Shown here: positions 8,975 through 16,442 of the stretch, piece after piece
How the letters are laid out: every line of letters starts with the position of its first letter
Position numbering within the stretch: the stretch's first letter is position 1
Source: Candidatus Woesearchaeota archaeon
GTDB taxonomy: Archaea; Nanobdellota; Nanobdellia; Woesearchaeales; WJKR01
Direction of reading: 5' to 3'
NCBI GenBank assembly: GCA_016927245.1
Contig: JAFGNA010000017.1
Coordinates: forward strand, 56,448 to 120,447
DNA length: 64,000 bases
Position numbers and translations under genes: made by a program
The notes under the pieces: model-generated
Databases searched by the model: none
Seen by the model: only the letters and a program-made list of their open reading frames with translations
What the model was told of the DNA's origin: nothing

Positions 8975-10434
8975 CCTTCACAGAGGAGACCAGGAAGAAG
9001 TTCGACGCGCTCAGCGTCCCCCAGATCATCCTCACATACGCGCAACTCCACAAGCCGGAAAAACCCGCGTACACCAAGAAGGAGATGATGGAACTCCTCG
9101 ACGTCATCGTCGACAGAAGGGTGCACGAGACGGGCGGCCCACCCGGCATCGACGGCACGATGAAGAAAGCGACAGCAGACCTCATCAAAGCAGCGGCAAG
9201 GTTCCCCGAACAGTTCGCCACGCAGCCCTACACGACCTCACAATACCTGCAGACCAAGCAGATCATCAACCTCTTCGGCAACGAGTTCTTCACCCAACGG
9301 AGCCTGCAACGGTTCTACGACCGGCAGACAGCGCAAGGCATCAACGAGAACTTCAGAGACATCAAGGGCTTCGACACGGAGAAGTTCAAGAAGAAGAAAG
9401 AGAAAGGGGGCAACCCATCAGGATTCGTCGAGAACACCTTCGACTACGACATCGAGCTCCAGCTCTACTTCCTCAGAGGGTTCAACACCGAACGCATCGG
9501 CAACAAGCAACCGATCTGGATAGCGGAAAAGCAAGGAAAGACCAAATCGCTCACGTACAAGCTCAAGAACGAGATAGCAATCCACCTCCCCCTCATCAAA
9601 GAAGGAACCCTCACAACACTTGATCCTTACGTCATCATAGCACACTACTTCAACGACGAAGAAGTATTCAACCAGCCAATCTACAAGGAGATATTCGGGC
9701 AGCTCAGCGAGGAGGACAGGTCATTCATCAAGGAGAAGAAGAAGTGGCGGGACGAAGAGAAAGAAAGGAACAACGAGGAACACCCGAAGCTCTGCAAGCC
9801 GGACGAGCAACGCATGAAAAAGATCTGCGACCACCTCAGGCCCTACATGCAAATGATTCCGAAAGAATCACAGGACGGACTGCTCGAGCAGGCAATACTC
9901 GAGTTCGGAGACATCGACGACATGAGAGGCATCAAGATAGTGCTCCCTGACGACGCGTACTTCAACCAGTACGTCAACCAGCTCATCAGCCACCCGTTGT
10001 TCTACCGTGAGAAACGGCTCGACCAGCACGACGGGACGAAGAAGCGGAAGACGAGCTACCGCGCGTCACACGGCTGGCTGCGATCAGGACGGTTCGAGCG
10101 GCAGGATGAACGATACGAGCTGTACAGCGCGGCGGAGAGGAAGGAGATACACCTCCTCAACATGAGCACCGGCATCATCGACCTGCTCGGCAAGGACAAC
10201 AGCTGGAGCTATCACCAACGGCAGCAACGAGAGAAGTACGGCCACTTCTCCAAGGAGCAGAAAGCCATCGCGGACTTCGCGGAGAAACGCATCTACGCCA
10301 TCGCCGACAGCATCACCGACCCCTTCAAGGAAGTGCTGAAAGAGCGAAAATCAGAGTTCGACACGGAAGAGCGATACTACCACGTGCTCGAGGAACAAGC
10401 AGAACGAGCGCTCATCAAGCTGGCTACTCGTTAA
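8971..10434 (+). CDS. RelA/SpoT synthetase-like nucleotidyltransferase
   Basis: A 487-residue soluble protein. Residues 1-295 are unrecognised. The C-terminal part resembles the RelA_SpoT synthetase fold: K298 as a possible substrate lysine, DMRGIKIVL at 317-325 (canonical DLxGIRI, with the Mg-binding Asp), SYRASH at 362-367 (canonical GYxSLH; Tyr-to-His spacing identical), KEIHLL at 391-396 (canonical VEIQI, Mg-binding Glu; Gln replaced by His), and WSYHQ ending at 416 near the conserved His. The Asp-to-Tyr spacing (46) is close to that in Rel (44). The usual ATP-loop arginine is not evident, so activity may be altered. Translation is coupled to the hydrolase-like gene. Confidence 0.5.
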   Translation: MTFTEETRKKFDALSVPQIILTYAQLHKPEKPAYTKKEMMELLDVIVDRRVHETGGPPGIDGTMKKATADLIKAAARFPEQFATQPYTTSQYLQTKQIINLFGNEFFTQRSLQRFYDRQTAQGINENFRDIKGFDTEKFKKKKEKGGNPSGFVENTFDYDIELQLYFLRGFNTERIGNKQPIWIAEKQGKTKSLTYKLKNEIAIHLPLIKEGTLTTLDPYVIIAHYFNDEEVFNQPIYKEIFGQLSEEDRSFIKEKKKWRDEEKERNNEEHPKLCKPDEQRMKKICDHLRPYMQMIPKESQDGLLEQAILEFGDIDDMRGIKIVLPDDAYFNQYVNQLISHPLFYREKRLDQHDGTKKRKTSYRASHGWLRSGRFERQDERYELYSAAERKEIHLLNMSTGIIDLLGKDNSWSYHQRQQREKYGHFSKEQKAIADFAEKRIYAIADSITDPFKEVLKERKSEFDTEERYYHVLEEQAERALIKLATR

Positions 10435-10915
10435 CCACGACCAACCGCCGCGCCTTGGGCACGTAGTTGAGCAGGACGACCCCCTCATCCTTCCCCACGC
10501 GCGGCTGCCGCACCTTGCCGCAGCCGAGCACATCACCACCATGCCTGACGATGACGAACTCGTTGCCCGACCCCTGCCAAGGCAAGTCCTCGCCCTTCAG
10601 CCACGAGCGCCGCTGCCCGCCATCAACCTCCACCACGTTCCTAGAAGCGATCGGGGCGAGGAGCTGCGACCCTTCCATGCTGAGACGGAAACCGTCCGCC
10701 TGCCAAGCGCCGAGATAGAGGCCGATGCTATCGATGCGCAACGACTCATAATCGACTCGCTCGACGTCACGGTTGACCACGTACACCTTGCCCTTGGCGT
10801 TCTGGACGAAGACCGCCCAAGGCAACTCCTCGACACCGAACTGCTCCTGCAAGGCCTGCAACAACCGCTTACGATCCTTGCTGTTCAGGAACCAATTGCC
10901 AGGCGGCAAGCCCAT
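10424..10915 (-). CDS. NOL1/NOP2/Fmu-type PUA RNA-binding protein
   Basis: A 163-residue protein resembling the stand-alone C-terminal domain annotated as a ribosome biogenesis protein of the NOL1/NOP2/Fmu family, and Nip7. Recognisable parts are a pre-PUA domain (1-75), GFRLSMEGSQLLAP, NVVEVD, SWLKGEDL, FVIVRHGGDVLGCGKV and LNYVPKARRL. PUA domains bind structured rRNA or tRNA. No methyltransferase domain is attached. The ATG at 10915 was chosen because it starts one nt after the aIF5B stop. The 3' end overlaps the convergent synthetase-like gene by 11 nt. Confidence 0.75.
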   Translation of the reverse strand: MGLPPGNWFLNSKDRKRLLQALQEQFGVEELPWAVFVQNAKGKVYVVNRDVERVDYESLRIDSIGLYLGAWQADGFRLSMEGSQLLAPIASRNVVEVDGGQRRSWLKGEDLPWQGSGNEFVIVRHGGDVLGCGKVRQPRVGKDEGVVLLNYVPKARRLVVVNE

Positions 10916-10916
10916 C

Positions 10917-12674
10917 TCACACACCCCACACCGGGTTATGCTCCCGCTTGATCTGTGCGACCTCCTTCAAGACCTCCTTCTCATCAGGGGAGAGGTACTC
11001 CACGAGCCGCTTCAACTTACGAAAGTCCTCCTCCGAGACATCACTATACAAGAAGTCCGCCTCCTCCAAGTTGCGGCCGGCAGTCACGTTCGGCAATGAC
11101 ACCGCGACCTGCCGCCCACGCTCAGCCACGGACAACGACTCCTTATCAGCCTGGATGCCCCGGACCAAGGTGAGCGGCCGGCCGTCCCGCTTCATGAGCG
11201 GCATGCCCGTCCGCAACGACCCCTTGAGGACCTCGACGCCAGCGATGCAGGGGTTGGACTGGCGGAACACGCAATGCTGCAGCACCTCTATCTTGCACGG
11301 GCGCACCAAGCTGTCAAGCTGCTTTGCCTCGTCCTCCTTGCGGCGCTCCTGCCGCCACGCCTCGTACTCGTCGATGATGCGATAGATGACGTCATGCACG
11401 ATGACCTTGACGCGATCAGTGCTCTTGGCAGGGGCGACGTTGAACCCGAGGACAGCAGCGTACAACGGGTGCTTCTCAGCGTTGGACTCCGCCTCGCTGA
11501 CGTCTTTCTTGACGACCTGTCCGACGCTCGCACGCCTGATGGGGATGCCGTGCTCCCGGAGCAATGCGATCATGGCCTCGAGGCTGCCGAGAGTGTCCGC
11601 CTTGATGATAACCCCTTCGTGCTCAGTGGCTATCTGGACGTCGTTAATCTGCGCCGCCACTTCGGCAACGGCGTCAGCAACGCCCGCAGGGCTGGTGACG
11701 AGGACCGGCATGCCCGCAGCAGCCCCCTCCAGGTCCGGCGCCGATATCTTGACGCCCGTGGCGGCGGCTGCTTCCTTGACGCTGCGGAACTTGCCCTTCC
11801 GGTCGCGCATCTCCGTGTTCGGCCACGGCTCGAACAACGCCCGCGCCTTCGCCTGCCTCGGCTCGTCCAAGGTGCCGTACACGAACGTGTCGCCCACACG
11901 CATCCTGCCGTCATAGAGGATGACATCAATGGTCTTCCCCAACCCCTTGTCCTCCTTGACCTCGAGGATGACGCCCTTGCCCGGGCCGCTGACATCAAAG
12001 GACAACGACTGCTCCAAGTACCGTTGCGCGAGCCCCGAGATGACGAGGAGGAGCTCCTGCAGGCCGAGGCCTGTCTTCGCAGAGCACGGCACGATGGCGA
12101 CCTGTTTGGTGAAGTCATCCACGCGGTCGAAGCGCTCCGCCTGCAACGAGAACCGCTCGTACAGGACGCCGACGAGCCCGTACAACTTGGTGTCCACGTC
12201 GCGAGCGACGTGCTCCGCCTGCGCCGCCAACTGGCTGACGAGGGGCCCGTCCTTGTTGGAGAACCCGGGGATGAGGTCGAGCTTGTTGGCAGCGACGATG
12301 AACGGCGTCCTGGTGTTCTTGAGGATCTCGACTGACTCGAGGGTCTGCGGCTTGCAACCCTCATTGATGTCAACGACGAGGATGGCGATGTCCGCGAGCG
12401 AACCGCCCCTGCTCCTGAGCGAGGTGAACGCCGCGTGCCCGGGCGTGTCGATGAAGAGGAGTCCGGGGATGGTGAGGTGGAGCTTGGTCTCGTCGAGGAG
12501 GCTGCCGAGCCGCTGCTTGATGGTCTCTGCGGGGATGATAGAGGCGCCGATGGCTTGGGTGATGGCGCCGGCCTCGCCCGCGACGACGTCGCTGCCCCTG
12601 ATGGCGTCCAGGATGCTTGACTTCCCGTGGTCGACATGGCCCAGGACCGTGACGATAGGGCTGCGGATGCTCAT
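10917..12674 (-). CDS. infB: Translation initiation factor aIF5B
   Basis: A 585-residue GTPase. The G domain begins at the N-terminus: SPIVTVLGHVDHGKSS (P-loop), FIDTPGHAAF (G3) and VAANKLDLI (G4). Domain II, the alpha/beta/alpha domain III and the helix-linked domain IV follow, with IITADTLGS-like text and KIEVLQHCVFRQSNPCIAGV. It joins the ribosomal subunits. The ATG at 12674 starts right at the G domain and sits behind a TATA box; the longer reading frame adds non-homologous residues. There is no intein and length is typical. The PUA protein follows directly. Confidence 0.96.
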   Translation of the reverse strand: MSIRSPIVTVLGHVDHGKSSILDAIRGSDVVAGEAGAITQAIGASIIPAETIKQRLGSLLDETKLHLTIPGLLFIDTPGHAAFTSLRSRGGSLADIAILVVDINEGCKPQTLESVEILKNTRTPFIVAANKLDLIPGFSNKDGPLVSQLAAQAEHVARDVDTKLYGLVGVLYERFSLQAERFDRVDDFTKQVAIVPCSAKTGLGLQELLLVISGLAQRYLEQSLSFDVSGPGKGVILEVKEDKGLGKTIDVILYDGRMRVGDTFVYGTLDEPRQAKARALFEPWPNTEMRDRKGKFRSVKEAAAATGVKISAPDLEGAAAGMPVLVTSPAGVADAVAEVAAQINDVQIATEHEGVIIKADTLGSLEAMIALLREHGIPIRRASVGQVVKKDVSEAESNAEKHPLYAAVLGFNVAPAKSTDRVKVIVHDVIYRIIDEYEAWRQERRKEDEAKQLDSLVRPCKIEVLQHCVFRQSNPCIAGVEVLKGSLRTGMPLMKRDGRPLTLVRGIQADKESLSVAERGRQVAVSLPNVTAGRNLEEADFLYSDVSEEDFRKLKRLVEYLSPDEKEVLKEVAQIKREHNPVWGV

Positions 12675-12694
12675 AGAGGAGGGTGAGGACACCT

Positions 12695-12733
12695 CCTTTT
12701 TAAAGGTTCTTTTTGGGGGAACACTATTTAAAC
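12695..12733. promoter_or_regulatory. Divergent TATA boxes, aIF5B and trm1
   Basis: CCTTTTTAAAGG at 12696-12707 serves the leftward aIF5B, about 28 nt before its ATG. CTATTTAAAC at 12724-12733 serves the rightward trm1, about 27 nt before its ATG. Both spacings leave almost no leader. Confidence 0.6.
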
Positions 12734-12755
12734 GAGCGGTGCTTGCCCGCACGCC

Positions 12756-13802
12756 ATGCGCACCGTCACCGAAGGAAGAGCGGTCATCGCAGTCCCTGAC
12801 GAGGAAAACCTGACCAAGAAGGCGGACGTGTTCTACAACCCCGCCATGAAGAGCAACAGGGACTTGAGCATCCTCATCCTCCTCGCGAGGGGGAAAGAAG
12901 GGCTGCGCGTGTGCGACCCCTTGGCAGGGAGCGGCGTCCGCTCCTTGCGGTTCCTGAAGGAGTTGCCAAGAGGCATGATCAGCAACCTCGCCGTGAACGA
13001 CGCGAAGCAAGGATTCCCTGACCTATTCGGGGAGAACGCCGCGCGCTCACGAGCATCGCTGGAGCGCGTGGCCGTCACGGCGAGGGAGGCGAGCAAGCTC
13101 CTCCTCGACTGCGAGGCGCAGGACTACATCGACATCGACCCGTTCGGCAGCCCGAACGAGTTCCTCGACGCCGCGTGCAAGCGGTGCAGGCGCGGAGGCC
13201 TCCTCGCAGTGACCGCGACGGACACCGCGCCGCTGTGCGGCACCTATCCCCGCGCGTGCAAGCGGAAGTACTGGGCAATCCCTAGGAGGGACCACCTCAT
13301 GCACGAGTACGGCCTGCGCATCCTCATCAGGAAGTGCCAGCTCATCGCCGCGCAGTACGGCCGCGCGCTCACGCCCTTGTTCAGCTACAGCAAGGACCAC
13401 TACTTCCGCGTGTTCTTCGCGGTTGAGGAGGGAAAGAGCAGGGTCGACGCCTTGCTCGACCAACATGCCATGGTGGATGGCTACGGCCCGTTATGGCGAG
13501 GACCGCTGTGGGACGTCCCCTTGGTCGAGCGGATGCTCTCCCTCGCACGGGAGCGGTACCCAGACCAAGAGCGGTTCCTCGCGCTCATCAACGAGGAGGC
13601 GGCCGCGCCCTCACTAGGGTTCCACGACGTGCACGTCTTGTGCAAAGGGCTCGGGTGTGAGCCGCCGAGGCACGACGCCATCATGGCCTGCCTCGAGGAG
13701 AAAGGCATCAGGGCTGCGAGGACGCACTTCTCCCCCACGGGAATCAGGGCGGCGTGCGATGAGGAGGCCGTGCAGGAAGCCATCAAGGAGGCGGCGCGGT
13801 GA
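12756..13802 (+). CDS. trm1: tRNA (guanine26-N2)-dimethyltransferase Trm1
   Basis: A 348-residue class I methyltransferase. Signatures: VFYNPAMKSNRDLSI, the SAM site VCDPLAGSGVRSLRF (about 50-64), YIDIDPFGSPNEFLD (about 125-139) and VTATDTAPLCGTYPRAC, which is diagnostic for Trm1. A C-terminal region with paired cysteines follows. It dimethylates G26 at the D-arm/anticodon-arm junction of tRNAs. Its stop overlaps the GTG start of the SufE-like gene. Confidence 0.93.
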   Translation: MRTVTEGRAVIAVPDEENLTKKADVFYNPAMKSNRDLSILILLARGKEGLRVCDPLAGSGVRSLRFLKELPRGMISNLAVNDAKQGFPDLFGENAARSRASLERVAVTAREASKLLLDCEAQDYIDIDPFGSPNEFLDAACKRCRRGGLLAVTATDTAPLCGTYPRACKRKYWAIPRRDHLMHEYGLRILIRKCQLIAAQYGRALTPLFSYSKDHYFRVFFAVEEGKSRVDALLDQHAMVDGYGPLWRGPLWDVPLVERMLSLARERYPDQERFLALINEEAAAPSLGFHDVHVLCKGLGCEPPRHDAIMACLEEKGIRAARTHFSPTGIRAACDEEAVQEAIKEAAR

Positions 13803-14227
13803 CGGTCAAGGAACGGCTGGGCCGCATCAAGGAAGAATTCGCGGGCGCGGCCTCTTCCAAGGACCGGTTGGAGGTCGTACTGGGCTACGGCGAGCGGTCG
13901 CGACAGGCAAGGCGCGAGGAGTTCTCCGAGGAGGACAAGGTGCCTGGTTGCGCGTCCGACGCGTACCTCAAGGCATCGCTGCGCAAAGGCGGAGTCTTGC
14001 TCGAGACGTACGCCTCCTCATTGGTGATAGCGGGGTACGCCGCCATCCTCACCGAGGCGTTGCAAGGATCGACGCCGAGGGAAATCCTTAATGCCAGGCG
14101 TGACGTCGAGGCGTTCATTAAAAGCACAGGACTGGATGTCAGCTTGGTGCCGTCAAGGACGAACTCGTTCTCGCGGCTGTACGCGTTCATCGAGCAGAAG
14201 GTCGAGAAGATGATTGCTGGGCCTTAG
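13799..14227 (+). CDS. sufE: SufE-like sulfur acceptor protein
   Basis: A 142-residue protein with the SufE pattern: KVPGCASDAYLKA near 43-55, with the expected acceptor Cys in VPGC; ASSLVIAGYAAILTEAL near 73-89, where the family has a similar hydrophobic segment; TPREIL; and SLVPSRTNSFSRLYAFI near 116-132. SufE takes persulfide sulfur from the cysteine desulfurase SufS for Fe-S cluster assembly. No SufS or SufBCD lies in this window. Translation begins at GTG within GTGA shared with the trm1 stop. Its 3' end overlaps the convergent aEF1B gene by 4 nt. Confidence 0.8.
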   Translation: MTVKERLGRIKEEFAGAASSKDRLEVVLGYGERSRQARREEFSEEDKVPGCASDAYLKASLRKGGVLLETYASSLVIAGYAAILTEALQGSTPREILNARRDVEAFIKSTGLDVSLVPSRTNSFSRLYAFIEQKVEKMIAGP

Positions 14228-14502
14228 CCGACCGCGCGCCTGACGTCGACGACCTCGAAGCTGCCCACGCCCTCCAATGAAGTGATATCAGGCTCGAGCG
14301 CGTCAGGGCTGCCCTTGTCCTCGTCCATGACGAACGTGATCCTCAACGCCTTGAGGCCGAACGCTATCGGCTCGACCTCTTCCCGGGTGTCGCCCTCGCC
14401 GGCGAATGCCGCTATCTTCTCCAACACAGAGGCCTTGAGGGATTCCAAGTCCACCTCTGGGCCTTCTGGCATGAGCCTCACCGTCACCACCGCCATCGCC
14501 AT
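14224..14502 (-). CDS. ef1b: Elongation factor 1-beta (aEF1B)
   Basis: A 92-residue single-domain guanine nucleotide exchange factor for aEF1A. It matches the archaeal form: VVTVRLMPEGPEVDLESLK at the start, IAFGLKALRITFVMDEDKG in the middle, and a C-terminal LEGVGSFEVVDVRRA. It resets EF1A after tRNA delivery. ATGs at 14502 and 14496 are equally good starts. It follows the Zn-ribbon gene by 27 nt; this pairing with a Zn-ribbon RNA-binding protein is common in archaea and implies one transcript. Confidence 0.93.
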   Translation of the reverse strand: MAMAVVTVRLMPEGPEVDLESLKASVLEKIAAFAGEGDTREEVEPIAFGLKALRITFVMDEDKGSPDALEPDITSLEGVGSFEVVDVRRAVG

Positions 14503-14529
14503 CGTGCCATTACACCTCGCATACAAGAT

Positions 14530-14703
14530 TCAGTTCGGACCAGTGAACCCGCACTTCGGGCAGGTGTACGGGGTCACGTTCTTGCGTTCGCCCGATGAGC
14601 GGACGATGGGCTCGAACCCGCACTTCGGGCAGCGGAACGAGACCGCGCCGACATCATTCGTGATGTTCTCCTTGCTGGTCGTGGAAAGGACTCGCTGTGC
14701 CAT
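14530..14703 (-). CDS. Zn-ribbon RNA-binding protein (COG2888-like)
   Basis: A 57-residue protein with two CPKCGF knuckles, FRCPKCGFEPIVR and YTCPKCGFTGPN. It corresponds to the archaeal small Zn-ribbon protein thought to work in translation. The ATG at 14703 was chosen because CCTTTATAAAC on the minus strand (14727-14737) lies about 28 nt upstream; a longer frame to 14781 would include that promoter. aEF1B follows. Confidence 0.85.
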   Translation of the reverse strand: MAQRVLSTTSKENITNDVGAVSFRCPKCGFEPIVRSSGERKNVTPYTCPKCGFTGPN

Positions 14704-14726
14704 ATGAGTCGCAGGAACACCAAGCT

Positions 14727-14795
14727 GTTTATAAAGGTTGTTGTTGCGTCCCTGAGAAGGATGAATGCCTACGAAGAACACAACATTTAAAAAAA
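14727..14795. promoter_or_regulatory. Divergent TATA boxes, Zn-ribbon/aEF1B and ABC exporter
   Basis: GTTTATAAAGG at 14727-14737 reads as a TATA box leftward for the Zn-ribbon gene. ACATTTAAAAA at 14782-14792 lies about 30 nt before the ABC ATPase ATG at 14817. Confidence 0.5.
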
Positions 14796-14816
14796 GGATG
14801 CGCGGCCGGGAAGGCC

Positions 14817-15641
14817 ATGGACGGCTATCGGCACGGAGCAGAGGAAGAGCAACGGACGAGCATCGTCGCGACAGGCCTGACCAAGCGCTACGGACCGCTC
14901 GTCGCCGTTGACAACATATCCCTCTCAGTGCCAGCAGGAGTTGTGTTCGCGTTCCTCGGCCCGAACGGGGCGGGCAAGTCCACCTGCATCAAGATGTTCA
15001 CCTCACTCCTCCAACCAACAGCGGGCGACATCACCCTGGAAGGCATCGACGTCGCCAAGCACCCGCACCGTGCGAGGAAGCACTTCGGTATCGTGTTCCA
15101 GGACCAGAGCCTCGATGACGAGTTGACAGCGTACGAGAACATGGAGTTCCACGCCGTGCTGTACGGCGTCCCGAAACAGGAACGGGAACGCCGCATCGAC
15201 AAGGCGCTGCGCGTCGTCGACCTCGAAGACCGCAGGAAAGACCTGGTCAAGACGTTCTCGGGCGGCATGAAACGACGATTGGAGATCGCGAGGAGCCTAG
15301 TGCACCACCCGAACGTGCTCTTCCTCGACGAGCCCACTACCGGGCTGGACCCGCAGACAAGGCGCAACATCTGGGAGCACATCAAGCAGCTCAACCGCGA
15401 GCGCGGCATGACCATCTTCTTGACCACGCACTACATGGAAGAGGCAGAGGCCATCGCGGACATCATCGCCATCATCGATCACGGCAGGATCGTGGCGCAA
15501 GGAACCATTAGTGAGCTGAAGCGGCGGACCAAGACCAAGACGCTCGAGGAGGCGTTCCTGAAGCTCACGGGCAAGGACATCCGTGAGGAGCAGGCGAGCA
15601 GCGTCGACCGGATGCGCATGCGTCGGAGGATGCACCCATGA
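14817..15641 (+). CDS. ABC transporter ATP-binding protein, DrrA-like
   Basis: A 274-residue ATPase. Walker A is LGPNGAGKST (about 46-55), the signature is FSGGMKRRLEIARSL, Walker B is VLFLDEPTTGLDPQ, and the switch His lies in FLTTHYMEEAE. The C-terminal extension KTKTLEEAFLKLTGKDIRE is typical of the daunorubicin-resistance (DrrA) branch. It powers export with the permease that follows. The ATG at 14817 places the protein behind its TATA box. The stop overlaps the permease start by ATGA. The substrate cannot be read from sequence. Confidence 0.9.
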   Translation: MDGYRHGAEEEQRTSIVATGLTKRYGPLVAVDNISLSVPAGVVFAFLGPNGAGKSTCIKMFTSLLQPTAGDITLEGIDVAKHPHRARKHFGIVFQDQSLDDELTAYENMEFHAVLYGVPKQERERRIDKALRVVDLEDRRKDLVKTFSGGMKRRLEIARSLVHHPNVLFLDEPTTGLDPQTRRNIWEHIKQLNRERGMTIFLTTHYMEEAEAIADIIAIIDHGRIVAQGTISELKRRTKTKTLEEAFLKLTGKDIREEQASSVDRMRMRRRMHP

Positions 15642-16387
15642 GCGGCGCAGTCTATGTGATGTGGCTCCGGCAACTCAAGCGGTTCTGGAGGAGCAAGCCG
15701 CGAGTCATCGGCGGGTTGGCGCAACCGCTATTATTCCTGTTCGCCCTCGGCATGGGATTCGGGCCTGTGTACGCGGCGGCAGGCCAAGGAGACTACCTCC
15801 AGTTCCTCATCCCAGGCATCATCGCCATGAGCATCCTGTTCACCGCCATGTTCAACGGCATCGAGGTCATCTGGGACCGCCAGTTCGGGTTCCTCAAGGA
15901 GACCTTGGTGGCGCCGGTGTCCAGGACGGCCATCATGCTCGGCAAGACGCTCGGCGGAGCAACGGTGGCAGTCCTCCAAGGGATCGTCGTGCTCTGCTTG
16001 AGCCTGCTCTTCGGCTACCGGCCGGCGAGCGTCGGCAGCGTCCTGCTCGGCCTCGTGTTCATGACCCTGATAGCCTTGCTGTTCGCCTCGTTCGGCATCG
16101 CCATCGCTTCCAAGATGCGGGACATGCACGGCTTCCAGCTCATCATGAACTTCCTCATCATGCCCATCTTCTTCCTCTCAGGGGCGTTGTTCCCCCTCGA
16201 CGGGCTGCCGAAGGCTATCGGCACCGTCACCACGCTCGACCCGCTCACCTACGGCGTGGACGGCCTGCGAGGAGCGCTCACCGGACTCAACCATTACTCG
16301 CTCCTTCTCGACCTCGGCGTCATGGCAGCGTTGGTCATCATCACCACCCTCATCGGCGCCTACCTCTTCTCAAAGGTCGAGCTGTGA
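15638..16387 (+). CDS. ABC-2 type permease, DrrB-like
   Basis: A 249-residue integral membrane protein of the ABC-2 family with about six helices. Recognisable segments are FLIPGIIAMSILFTAMFNGI, FGFLKETLVAPVSR and NFLIMPIFFLSGALFPLDGLP, the last a family hallmark. It forms the membrane channel of the exporter with the ATPase encoded upstream and overlaps it by four nt. Exported drug, lipid or polysaccharide is unknown. Confidence 0.9.
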   Translation: MSGAVYVMWLRQLKRFWRSKPRVIGGLAQPLLFLFALGMGFGPVYAAAGQGDYLQFLIPGIIAMSILFTAMFNGIEVIWDRQFGFLKETLVAPVSRTAIMLGKTLGGATVAVLQGIVVLCLSLLFGYRPASVGSVLLGLVFMTLIALLFASFGIAIASKMRDMHGFQLIMNFLIMPIFFLSGALFPLDGLPKAIGTVTTLDPLTYGVDGLRGALTGLNHYSLLLDLGVMAALVIITTLIGAYLFSKVEL

Positions 16388-16408
16388 GCGGCCAGCGACG
16401 ACAAGAGA

Positions 16409-16420
16409 ACATTTATATAA
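16409..16420 (+). promoter_or_regulatory. TATA box of the phosphodiesterase gene
   Basis: ACATTTATATAA at 16409-16420 lies about 28 nt before the ATG at 16443, which fits a leaderless or near-leaderless transcript. Confidence 0.55.
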
Positions 16421-16442
16421 TGAGCGGTCATCAGAAGAGGTG

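Noticed and set aside
9562-9610. GKTKSLTYKLKNE (residues 189-201 of the synthetase-like protein) as the RSH ATP loop
   Set aside because: The motif resembles GRxKxxYS but lies about 125 residues before the DMRG motif, versus about 20 in RSH enzymes; K298 fits the expected spacing better.
11274-12335. 353-codon open frame antisense to aIF5B
   Set aside because: Mirror of a GC-rich coding region; composition dominated by Arg/Leu/Asp/Val and no recognisable motif.
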